From Orbicella faveolata (lineage: Eukaryota; Cnidaria; Anthozoa; Scleractinia; Merulinidae): DNA of 64,000 bases. The notes below the pieces were generated by a model. That model was not told where the DNA came from. It searched no databases and saw nothing but the letters and a program-made list of their open reading frames with translations. The stretch covers positions 1,583,122 through 1,647,121 of the forward strand of contig NW_018150256.1 in the NCBI RefSeq assembly GCF_002042975.1, read 5' to 3'. Each line of letters starts with the position of its first letter. Within the stretch, counting starts at the first letter, position 1. The position numbers were made by a program, and so were the translations under genes. Shown one piece after another: positions 1 to 11,300 of the stretch.

Positions 1-624
1 AGAGCCTTAAAAGACCCTTAAAACTGAAGAAACTTGCATGGCAGAAAGCTTATTCTATCCAGATCGTATTCTGGATGTAGAATTTTTTCGGGAAAATTCC
101 CACTTTCAATATTTGACTTGCTGTCAGACTTGTTTAATAGTAACTGTCTTAAAAGTATACGAAGCTTCAGCAGAAGCGAGGCTTTGGTAAAGAGTCTTAC
201 CATCTTGTAGGAAACTGCCTTTTCATTAATGCAACATTTCTGGCAAGAAAATGAGACTATTTTGATACGCTTATGTTGCAGCTGTCACATACACAGGGGT
301 TGTTTTAACGATAACAAGGAAGTAGAGTCTGTTAGTTTTAATAGGAATACAATGTACTGCTACAATGGGACACACTTTTCTTTAAAATTCATTCTCTGAA
401 ATATTTACGGTCTAAAAACGTGTGATACCTGAAAACCTAACAATTTATAACTTAACTTCAATGTAAAACTATTAACAAATTCAACCCGGCCGTTTACCAG
501 CTTTCTTCATTTGTTTACATTTGTTTTCTTCACTTTCTAGTTGTTGGTTTTTATGTCTGCATTTTAACTGGACCTATACAGGGAAAATAACAAAGTTGAT
601 TTGACGTGTTGTGTTTCCATATAG

Positions 625-2043
625 ACTGGTAGAACCCCCCTCCATTTCGTAGTGTCGGATGTAAATGGCGATGAAGAACTCATGGAAATGCTGTTGAAGC
701 ATGGAGCAGACACAAATCTAAGTGACTCTGTATGTTTCTTTCACTTTCTTAGTAATAAAGTAAAAAGTTTAACTCAGTTTTAATTACTTAAATTATTCAA
801 TAATTGTTCTTCCTCGACTCATTACTGGCACTATACCTGATCATGTCATTTCTCTTTCTTACTTTTACAGTTTGCTTTAACGCCACTTCATCTGGCAGCC
901 GAGAAAGGAAATTTAAGGGCTGTGAAGAAACTCGTTGAGAATCCTTACAGTCCAGCTGATCGCAACAAACGAAACCGAGTAAGGGCTCGCTCATTGTATT
1001 AATCTAGTGATACAGTATTCTTGGTAAGTGGAAAAAAAATATTGGTAACAATTTACTGTACTAAACGTGGCCAATTCTGCCTTGAACTCAACATCCAATT
1101 TTACGTTTTTCGACAGAAATATCTCGTTGAATATCTATAACTTTTTTCTTTCATGTATATTCGTCAAAAATTATCTGGCGCAGGCTCTAGCTGTTGCTTC
1201 TAAGAGCTGTCAGAAGAAAACGGATTTCTGGTAAACATAGCCTACGACGAAATCAAGCCACACCGAAGTACAGAATGATTGCTCTGGTATGGCAAGAAAC
1301 AGTGTGACAGTGTTTGGCATAACCTGTAAAATACAGTGATGTTTTAACATCGGAAGTTGATGAACCCGGCTTCTCGATATGCTATTTTAATTGAGTCATT
1401 TGTCTTTGCTTTCCCATCCTGCTGAACGACAAGAGTGATGAAATACCTGCTCAAGTAGCTGAGAGCAAGCAACAAGAAAATGTTTTGAAGTACCTCTTGA
1501 ATGATGATGCATACGAAGTAGATGTCAGCTCTGATGGTGATGTCGTGAACGTTTCATCAAGTACAGGTATGTTTTTGCAAACACTTTGGTAACATCAGAC
1601 AAGGGAATTTCACTCCCAAGCCTCGCTTTGGAGGTGCAGTCATAAACGAATTCTCAAAGCAGCCAAGATGGAAATTATAATCATCTTAAACAGCATGAGG
1701 GTGGTTGAGGCTAATAAGAATTTCATGTTAACATGGCTTAACCTGAATCTTCGGCATAGACATAGACATAAACATAGACAGTTTATTTTACTTGGTCGCA
1801 CACTTAGCTATGGTAACGGTGTGTCCCATAGACTAAGATAAGCAGAGTCTACAGGACGCACCAGCCAGTTAACGGGTACGCCAAGAAAACAAAATAACAA
1901 AGTAAAAATAATATACAACCCCTTACCCGGTTTTATGTTTATGCATTGACTTTCTTGCAGGTTCATCTGTCACCGTCAACTCCCCGGGTGGAACTGTGCA
2001 CATCATGGTGGGCGACAGCAGTACAATGAATGTTAACAAATGA
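625..2043 (+). CDS. Ankyrin-repeat protein with C-terminal RHIM-like motif, copy A (5' exon outside window)
   Basis: Four exons are visible: 625-729, 871-978, 1434-1566 and 1961-2043, all with AG/GT borders. The first two carry ankyrin repeats (TGRTPLHFVVSDVNG..LLKHGADTN and FALTPLHLAAEKGNL..). The third is a weaker ankyrin-like repeat (AQVAESKQQENVLKYLLND) followed by an acidic linker. The last exon encodes a short Ser/Gly/Val tail containing IMVGDSSTMNV before TGA. The first exon must lie left of the window, because copy B has one coding exon 1.5 kb upstream of the equivalent position. Ankyrin repeats bind protein partners. The tail resembles the RHIM amyloid core (IQIG-x-x-N-x-M), so an adaptor role in innate signalling or cell death is possible, but this is inference from a short motif. 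The gene looks intact. The exact acceptor of the third exon is uncertain by a few bases. Confidence 0.8.
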
Positions 2044-3309
2044 ATGGAAACTAGAGTCACGTAAGTAAAGGGAAAAGCAGTTCTACCTTAATGAAGGTAC
2101 ATAGAGAGCTAATTTGGGACATAGTCCGGCTCGTTGATAGACCAAATTAACTCGATTCACTGGTGAATCTTCTTTATAATTTTCAAGCATAGTTTAAGGG
2201 ATTCTCACCGAGCGAGTTTCAAGGATTCCCTACACGTAAATTAATATTAAGACTTTAGAGTAGCAAGATGTTGAAAAAGGGACTCGTTGATTGTACAGGG
2301 CCGCCCCTTGACGTTCCCCACCATCACCTCCCTTAAAAAACCTTTCATTTTCAACAAAAAAAAAACGTGTAAATCGATGATTTTATTTACGTAATTTATT
2401 TGATTCCTTGAAGGACCACCGCATCCTTCTAAGAACGTAGGAAAACAGATTTTTGTCGCATTTCTTGCAGGTGTGTCCCACTTTGGAAAGACACAATACT
2501 TGTAACGAGGGTAGCAATCTAACAGCTTCATGCCTGCCGGAAGAAATGAACGATGAGTCACGAGCATTCAGTTCTTTTGCCTTTAGGACTATAGAGTGTC
2601 CTAGTACATAGACGAGTCTTTCCCAGTAGCAAAAGTATAGTAGCAAATCTGCAATGAAAACGTGAAAGGCTTGGACGATGGATAGAACGTAAACGTTAAG
2701 GGGAGGAGCTTTTAATTCAGAGTTTCCTTCACCCGGGTTCTGGTTTAAGTCCTGGACACAGTCTGCAACAATGTGCGCCAGCTATCAAGCATAAATGACG
2801 GCTGTTTTCTACTTTTTCTCTTTGAGGAGCAAGTTTAAAGATACTCGCATCAAGTTGTTTGGGATAAAGCCTGGATATCCAAACCTAGTAGGAAAGGTTT
2901 TAGTGGTGCATCTAGACACCATGCCATTAATATACATTGCACGGAACACTCAGCGTCTTTATTCTCTTTGTGTCCAGAGGTTTTGTAGGCATACACTAGG
3001 GGACATGTGGCGGGGGCAGTTTCGGGCCTCGTGTGACATGCCGTTGTAAAGAATAAGTTCTGCTGCGTGATCAAACCTTTGTCCCAACGACAGGTTGTAC
3101 GAAACTCAGTAGGTTTAAATCCGTGATGCATCCATGATGCAGTGACAAAATGACCGCAATTTTCAAAGTCGCATCGTGTGCACTGGTCTTGCAAACTAAA
3201 CTGTACACTACAACACGTTTATATGCCTCAATCCGTTTTGTGTGCACCAGCTGGCGTACTATCCCTACAACATGCGTCCTATGTATACAGGCGAAAACCG
3301 ACTTCCAGA
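2044..3309. other. Conserved downstream segment of unit A, no gene recognised
   Basis: Aligns with 11812-13214 of unit B. Minus-strand open frames exist in both copies (for instance HTCKKCD at about 2460 and 12400), but the frames are broken differently in each, so I do not call a gene. Confidence 0.5.
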
Positions 3310-3625
3310 ATATGAAAGTACTGTGCAATAGCTCAGTTTCCTTTGAATGGTCACACACTAGGGTTTCATCTACAGACTTAAAAAGTTTTAACCTAGAACT
3401 ATCTTCCACAATATAATAAAATCTTCCACAATACATTCCACAGTACTACATGAAAGTAATGCTCGGTAGCTTTCGTTTGAATGGTCACACATTAGGGTTT
3501 TATCAACAGACTTAAAAGCTAGAACCACCTTGTACAGCATAATAAAACAATACCACATGAAAGTACTGCTCAGTAGCTTTCGTTTAAATGGTTACACGCT
3601 AAGCTCTTGTCACAGACATAAAATT
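3310..3625. repeat. Tandem repeat, about 105-bp unit (copy A)
   Basis: About three units, each with ACATGAAAGTA(C/A)TGCTC, AATGGTCACAC and AGGGTTT(C/T)ATC. Present also in copy B with more units. Confidence 0.8.
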
Positions 3626-3679
3626 CGTACCTGCGTTTCAAAATAGCGTAAAAACAGAACATTGTAAAATTCTGACCAA

Positions 3680-3842
3680 TAGCCCTGTTCACGGATAATT
3701 TTTCTCATTTGCATTACAATGTAATCCAACGTGGATGCGAGGCAATTTCGGGCTAAAACTATAAAATAGCCCGAAATTGCCTCACATACATGCTAGATTT
3801 TATTGTAATGCAAATGAGCAAAGGTTACCGTGAAAAGGGCTA
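3680..3842. mobile_element. Inverted-repeat MITE, copy-A specific
   Basis: TAGCCCTGTTCACGG at the left and CCGTGAAAAGGGCTA at the right; the arms extend inward over about 70 bases (TTTGCATTACAATGTAAT). Copy B lacks it at about 13660. The outer TA may be the target duplication, as in Tc1/mariner relatives. Confidence 0.8.
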
Positions 3843-4342
3843 TTCTAAAAGCAGTCTTTGTCACGGAAAGTTAATTCTAGGACTGTGTAAGTAGTTATTT
3901 ATTTATTTGCCTCATTTTGTTTTTATTTTATTTTATTTATTTAGGTTTATGCTGTTGTTGTTGTTTTTTTTCTTTTAAAATAATGTATCATGAAACCCGC
4001 CTTTATTCGGCAATGCTATAACAGGGTATCTACATCAAAACTTTACACTGCATGGGAATTAAAAACAAAAACCGAAAGTGTGTTTGTTTGTTTAGTCTGT
4101 GTGTTTAAGAATTGGTAAGCGGAAACAAGGTTTGATAATTTATCATTCTCGAAAGGAAGTACCTGACTTGTCTCTTCAACCCGCCAGTCAGGGTTTTTTA
4201 ATCAGACACTGTCAAATTAATTATTTTGGTGATCTTTCAGGTAATATAAAAGGTGTTAGAAAAAATAATCTACCTGCACTATTGCATGACGTTTTCCTAG
4301 CCTTTTTCTTTGTTATTCAAATCAGCCGTTGCTGGTTTTAGA

Positions 4343-5159
4343 GAAGAGTGAAATTTCCAGAAAATAAACAAGATTGCTTTTAGAAATTTAGTTTTAGGTT
4401 AAGGATTGAATCGAATTATAAAACTCTTAAATTTGTTGTAGTCATTAGTTTCTCAACTATCTTTTCTTTAAATCTGTTCTGGAATAATTATACCAAATCT
4501 ACTTTATATTTTAGGTTTGGAAACGTCTTTTTTAATCAGTGCTTCGTACGATCGATTTTTTTATTTTGGCTACGCTGATTTAATAACATCATCTCTTTGC
4601 GAAGACAGAGATTAAATATACCCACCATCCACTCAGGGTAGCAATTTTCAATACTGTCAAGCTCGCGCAGAAATGAAATGGGTCGCTGCGTTTCTGTGCC
4701 CTGTTGCTATTCTTATGCAAGTTTCTAATTTTCATTTTGTGGCCATGCTATGAAAACACGATGTTTGCGCTTTTAATAATTGACTTTACATAACACACAC
4801 AAGCCGTCAGTGGTTTCTAATAGTTTGTCCACTGTGTTAACCAATCACAGTCCTTTGCATTCCGTTATGAGCAAACATACCTCTCTTTCACTGTGAAGCC
4901 CCTTATTACTTCATTCATGAATAATGAATTGACTCGCGCCTTTTACCGAGCAGGTGCCTTGAAAATCAACCAATTTATATTGTTGTTTCTCGCGGACCAC
5001 TCTCAAAGATTTCAGTTCCAACCTGAAATTTTCGTTTTGTTTTGACTATAGTCTGGTCAATTGAATCTTAAGATGAAACGATTATTAGAACACACAGTTT
5101 AACATTTTGCAATCAATAACGCTTGCCAGAGTGGACATTTTTCTGACCGCAATAATAAT
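4343..5159. other. Upstream region of the signal-peptide exon
   Basis: About 800 bases without coding signal. It should hold the promoter of the gene starting at 5160. I see no convincing TATA box or other site. Confidence 0.4.
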
Positions 5160-5367
5160 ATGAACACTTTGGGAGGTTTAGTGATCTCTATCCTGGTCAT
5201 TACGGTAAGTTGCCATAATTATTCTTTATTTCTCTCTCGAATAATTGCATCGCTTACGATGTATATTGTAAAATGTTCATGGTATGTTTTAATTTTGTCT
5301 TATCATGTTTAGGTCCTAATTCTCATAATTTCAAAGCAGCCACTGGCTGAAGAATTATTCTGCTCAG
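5160..5367 (+). CDS. Signal peptide exons (5160-5204 and 5313-5367)
   Basis: ATG at 5160 opens MNTLGGLVISILVIT, then a donor GTAAGT; the next exon continues VLILIISKQPLAEELFCS and ends in phase 1. The run of about 16 hydrophobic residues followed by small polar residues fits a secretory signal peptide. Phase 1 at the exit is what the first pentraxin exon at 16215 requires. The assignment to the large receptor is inference. Copy-B DNA homologous to the region about 700 bp upstream of this ATG runs into the gap at 14301, so a second signal exon may be missing there, and this one may belong to a paralogous receptor. Confidence 0.55.
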
Positions 5368-8300
5368 GTATTGGTCTATTTTTATGTTGAAAAAAATTGT
5401 TTAAATGTAAAGGGAATATCAATTTGCCTGAAAATCAATGAGCGGCTTTGACTTGGAAAGTGTTGCTCTCTAAATACCATAAACATTATGTTCAAAGTGA
5501 AACTGGAACTGAGGGCAGTCGTATCAGATGCCAGCTATCAGTTATGAAAGTTTGAGTAAGTGTTTTAGTTGTCAGTGAAGAACTGGNAGACTTAAAAAAA
5601 TGACCAGAGAATAATTGAAATATAAGTTTCGCGAAGCTCTCACCATAATGCCTGCTGATAGGCACTTTTAAATTTTCTTTCCGCAGCACTTCAGAATTAC
5701 AATATGGGATGTGTGTGTTAGCTTTAGCGTTACTGTGATAATAAACTTTGTTTAGACTTCTCGCACAGATGGTTTAATTCACAGGGCATAATAAAAGTTT
5801 AGATGATAATCAAAAAGAGACCCCCTCCCAAGAAATAGCCTGTTATATAAGAAAAATGTTTCTTCGCTATTTTGGGGCTACAATTATTAACAGGAAGGTA
5901 GGGCTGGAACAAGAACTGTTCATTGTAACTAATTAATACACGGTTTCTGACGCCATCTTGCTTAGGGGCAAACTCAGCCAAAATTAGAGTAAATGTATGG
6001 AAAAAGTAGAGAAATTAATGTCTAACAACTCGTGGAAAATTCGAATTATGAAATACTTATGAATTAAAAACTAAAGATACCAGGTAAAATAATTTTCTGA
6101 TCAAACTTGAGGGAAATATCCTCGCTAGAAAAGCCCCAATTAACGTTTTCAATTTTCCATGCATTTTCCTTAAAAATTGTTATCACCTTTCCTCACAGGA
6201 AATCTATGTTCTTCAAGTTTGATCAAAAGCCTTTTGTTTGGTATCTTTTCCTTGTAAGACATAATATTTTCAGAACATCAATTACTCTCAAATTATTGGG
6301 CATCGAACTTTTAACTTTTCCCAAACATTTTCTGTAATTTTTTGCCCNGTTAGCTTTAGCGTTACTGTGATAATAAACTTTGTTTAGACTTCTCGTACAG
6401 ATGGTTTAATTCACAGGGCATAATAAAAGTTTAGATGATAATCAAAAAGAGACCCCCTCCCAAGAAATGGCCTGTTATATAAGAAAAATGTTTTTTCGCT
6501 ATTTTGGGGCTACAATTATTAACAGAAAGGCAAGGCTGGAACAAGAATTGTCCATTGTAACTATTTAATACATGGTTTCTGACGCCATCTTGCTTGGGGC
6601 AAACTCGGCCAAAATTACATTAAATGTATGGAAAAAGTAGAGAAATTAATGTCTACCAACTCATGGAAAATTCGAATTATGAAATACTTATGAATTAAAT
6701 ACTAAAGATGCCAGGTAAAATAATTTTCTGATCAGACTTGAGGGAAATATCCTCGCTAGAAAAGCCCCAATTAACGTTTTCAATTTTCCATACATTTTCC
6801 TTAAAAATTGTTATCATGTTTCCTCACAGGAAATCTATATTCTTGAAATTTGATCAAAACCCTTTCGCTTGGTATCGTTTCCTTGTAAGTCAGAATATTT
6901 TCAGAAAGTCAATTACTCTCAAATTATTGGGCATCGAATTTTTAACTTTTCCCAAACATTTACTGTAATTTTTTGCCCCCCAAGTAAGATGGCGTCAGTA
7001 ACCGTGAAAAGCCTTCTCACAACACCACGGGATTTCCAGATATCCATCACAAAGAGAATTGCTGTTTTTAATTTTTTGAAGGTTCCAAAAATATTTCTTT
7101 CCAAACATCGTTAAATTTTTTACGAATCTTTTCCAAATAAACTGAATTGGACTTAAAGTTGAAAACTTTATAATTACAACACGTGATTATTCCATATAGA
7201 AATGCAGTCACTCTTATTTGGCAAATTTTCAGTTACAGGCTCAGTGTTTCCTTTTCCATTGATAGTCGATAATTTCAAGTTATTTAGATTGAAACGCGTC
7301 TTCTTTTTGGTCCTGAACCAAAAATTATATTTATTTTCTGCTTCCCCAGCCAAGAGCCTGTTTTGCTTGAATTTTTGTCGGCGAGACTTGTCAATAAATG
7401 CACGAGGCCGCAAACGAAAACGCTGCCGGTGTACGTAGAATCTGTGAAAGATCAGACCAGCCCAAAAATAGAAACATAACAATGAAGCAAGGCGTCCAGG
7501 TCAGCGCTTTCCTTTTCTTTCTTTTTTTTTTTTCTTTCTTTTTTTTATCCTATTTGAGTATAAAAATTTATCGATATTGTAGTTTTACAACGGGATTCCA
7601 CTTGTTCATGTTTGCTTGTTTGTTTGTTTTGAGTGACCGATGATTGCGTTACATTTATTACATTCACGTGACCTGCCTCGCTTTAGAGCACTTCTTCATT
7701 CCTTAGAAACACGTATCGACCTCGCGTTGACGGTCAGTACACTTGGACTTGAATGGTGCTTGAGTCCGTGATGTCCATGATTTTCCTGTAATGGCAAGCA
7801 GAGAGAAAGACGAAGATACAAATGCAATAGGCAAAGAGCTTTGGGCAGCTTTGAAAAGAGATCCGCTCGACAAGGAACAAATAAAGTTGCTTCTCGAATT
7901 CGGCGCGCCAGCAAATTTCCGAGAACCAGACAGTCGAAAGGTAAGCTGTAAAATAGATTGTGAAGCCTGCATTTAACTCTACTTTAGCTTTAATAAAATA
8001 TTAAAGGTTTATTCTGGTTTACAGTATAAGAGGAAATTGGTTTAATTTCACAAATACGTCTAGAGTTATACCTGAAATTGTCAAAACTTAGAAGTGAACA
8101 TGTTGGCGACGAGTACACATGACCGCTTATCGATCACGTATTTCTATCAGTACTACATATCTATATTCAGACAAACATGTATTCCTATCATACGAAACAA
8201 AATATGATAGCTTCTGAGAATACAGAAAATAACAACGATATTCTGCTTGTAGTAATACGAATACTGAGCGAGAACGTGAAACTGGTATGAGCAAATGAAT

Positions 8301-11300
8301 AGCAATTATATATTCAAGAATTGTGCTTATTTTTGAAAACAATGCAAGTCGAAGGCCATTCAGTCGGCAAATTACTGGACTAGCAACCGAAATAAAGTCA
8401 GTTTTAGTAGATATACGCTGCTTGTTTTTGTTGATTTTTCGCAGGTGCTTTTAGTTCCCCTCCGATGCAGTCCTTAAGTATTGTTTTAATATGTGAAGTG
8501 CACAGTGCAAACATTTCAGTTTTCCGGGAAAATTCCCTTGTTCTTGTGTTTATAATTACTAATCCGTTTCTCCCGGAAGTACTCGAGGCCTCCAGTGCTG
8601 AGTCACTTTCACATGAAACTCTTGGCTTCCTTTTCGGAAAATGTCTTCTTCAAAGATAAAACATTTCTGGAAAGAAAATGATACTGTTTTGTAACTTTCA
8701 TGCACCCACGAAGGTTAACAAAATAGAATGTCGTCTTGGTGTTTACACGTTAATAGTCTGATATACTTTTGACGAGACATAATTTTAGCAGGACATAATT
8801 TTAGCGAGGCATGCATTTAGTGTGAGATACTTTACTCAAAAATTTGGGAAATATGTACTGTGATCCAGAACCTTAAAACTTAAGAAGCTTGGTAGAAAGA
8901 TTATTCTACCCAGATCCTATTCTAGATTTAGAATTTTCTCGGGAAAATTCCCACTTTCAATATTTGGCTTGCTTTCAGACTTGTTTAATAGTTACTGTCT
9001 TAAAAGTATACGAAGCTTCAACAGAAGCAAGGTTTTAATAGGGAGTCTTACCATCTTGTAGGAAACTGCCCTTTCATTAAAGCAACTTTCTGGCAAGAAA
9101 GTAAGACTTTTGATATGTTTATTTTGCAGCTGTCACATACACAGGCGTTGTTTCAGCGCTAACAACGAAGTAGAGTCTGTTAGTTTTTATAAGAATACAA
9201 TGTACAATGTACTGCTTTCTTTAAAATGCGTTCTCTGAAATATTTACGGCCTAAAACCTTGTGATACCTGAAAAGCTAACAATTTATGAATTAGGTTCAA
9301 TATAAAACTACTAACAAATTCAATCGTTTATCTGCTTTCTTCATTTGTTTACATTTGTTTTCTTTATTTTCTAGTTGTTGGTCATTATGTCTGTATTTTA
9401 ACTGGACGTATACAAGGAAAATAATAAAGTTGATTTGACGTGTTGTGTTTCCATATAGACTGGTAGAACCCCCCTCCATTTTGTGGTGTGGGATGTAAAC
9501 GGCAATGAAGAACTCATGGAAATGCTGTTAAAACATGGAGCAGACACAAATCTAAGTGACTCTGTATGTTTTTTTCACTTTCTTATTAATAGAGTAAAAG
9601 GTTTAAATCAGTTTTTCAGTTTTTTTCAAAATTTTTTTTCTTTCTCGACCCACTACTGGCCCGTTTAGAGATTGCTACTTTAATCTGCTACTGATAAGAT
9701 ATTTGGTCACTATGCCTGATCATGTCATTTCTCTTTCTTACTTTTACAGTTTGATTTAACGCCACTTCATTTGGCAGCCGAGAAAGGAAATTTAAGGGCT
9801 GTGAAGAAACTGGTAAATAATCCTTACAGCCCAGCTGATCGCAACAAACGAAACCGGGTAAGGGCTCGTTGTCATTGTAATAATCTAGCGATACAGTATT
9901 CTTGATAAGTGGAGAGGCAATATTTGTAACAATTTACTGTACTAAACGTGGCTAATTCTGCCTTGTACTCAACATCCAGTTTCATGTTTTCAACCGAAAT
10001 ACCTCGTTGAATAGCTAGCTTGTTTCTGTCACATTTGTTAAATATTTGTTGTTCCTTAAAGCTGCCAGAAGAAAACTGGTTTTCGGTAAACATATCCTTC
10101 GACGAAATGAAACAACACCGAAGTAAAGAATAACTGCTGTGGTATGGCAGAAAATACATGCACTGTGACACAGTGTTTGACACAACCTGTAAAATGCTGT
10201 GACGTTTTAACTTCCGACGTTAAAGCCTGGTTTTGACAACGACATAAGCACCTGCATAAGCATAACGGTAGTGAGGACGTCCGCAACACAAGTGTAAGCA
10301 CGAGGAGACTGTATTTAGGACGCGCACAACACAAGCATAAACACCTTGGCATCATGCTTGTGCTTATGCTTGTGCTTATGCTTGTGCTTGTGCTTTGCGC
10401 ATGCTCAGGCGTGTACTTGTCCTTTTGCTTCTGCTGTGGGCGTCCTCACTATCGTTGTGCCTTTGCTTGTGCTTGTGCTTATGTTGAAATGAAAACCAAT
10501 TTCAACCCAGCCTCTAGATATGCCATTTTGAGTCAGTTGCTTTTGCTTTCTATCCTGCATAAGGATGATGAGACAGCTACTCAGGTAGCCGAGAGGAAGC
10601 AGCGTAAAAGCGTTTTACATTATCTGCTAAATGACTATGCAAACGATGGAGATGTCAGGTCTGATGGTGACGCCAACGTGAACGTTTCAACAAGCGCAGG
10701 TGTGTTTTTGCGAACACTGACTTAGGTGACATCAGAAAATGTAATTTCACTCCCTGAAAGCCGGTGCAATCATGAAGGAATTCCCAAAGCAGTCCGGCAA
10801 GATGAAAATTATACTCACTTTAAATGACGAATTTTGGGCGACCCCCGTAAGTATGCATAAGATCTTTTGGGCCGAATTGGGAGAATGCAAAATACATGTA
10901 ATCGATTAAACTCGTTCATCTTTCAAACCTAATCCCTCATATCGTCACGCTTGCTGTGACAAAGGTTTCCAAAAGCATTCGTTGACTGTGTGTGCTTGAC
11001 GTGTTTTAACCATTTGGCTACAACCCGTTATCCGCATCATTTTCCTGCTTTACTTGTAGGTTCATCCGTCACCGTCAGCCCCACAGGTGGAACTGTGAAT
11101 ATCATTGTTGGCGACCACGGTACAATAAATTTGAACGATGGAAACTAAAGTCACGTAAGTAAAGAGAAAGCAGGTTTATCTTAAGGTGATTCCTTATTAT
11201 TGCATTGCGCATCTCTACTGCGCACGCTTTCCGCGTTATTAGCGCGCGCACATGAGCGCGTGCGCGTACAAAACGTAAGAGATTTCCCTTAAACTAAGCT

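Larger units (their letters stand above)
1..4475 (+). repeat. Older tandem duplication, unit A
   Basis: Exons, introns and about 2.4 kb downstream of ankyrin gene A align with unit B (about 8873-14300), with substitutions, small indels and three transposon insertions unique to one copy. Exon sequences are better conserved than introns. Confidence 0.85.

Noticed and set aside
2247-2646. Minus-strand frames containing HTCKKCD in both units
   Set aside because: Short shared stretch only; frame and ends differ between copies and no downstream exon is seen.
4099-4341. 80-codon frame conserved between units A and B (4099 and 13924)
   Set aside because: It starts at GTG, not ATG, and the differences between the copies that I can see change amino acids, as expected for neutral noncoding DNA. 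Conservation is explained by the duplication.
6107-6968. Two related 76-codon frames
   Set aside because: They lie in the two copies of the 630-bp segment, have no ATG context, domain or splice partners, and differ mainly by amino-acid changes.
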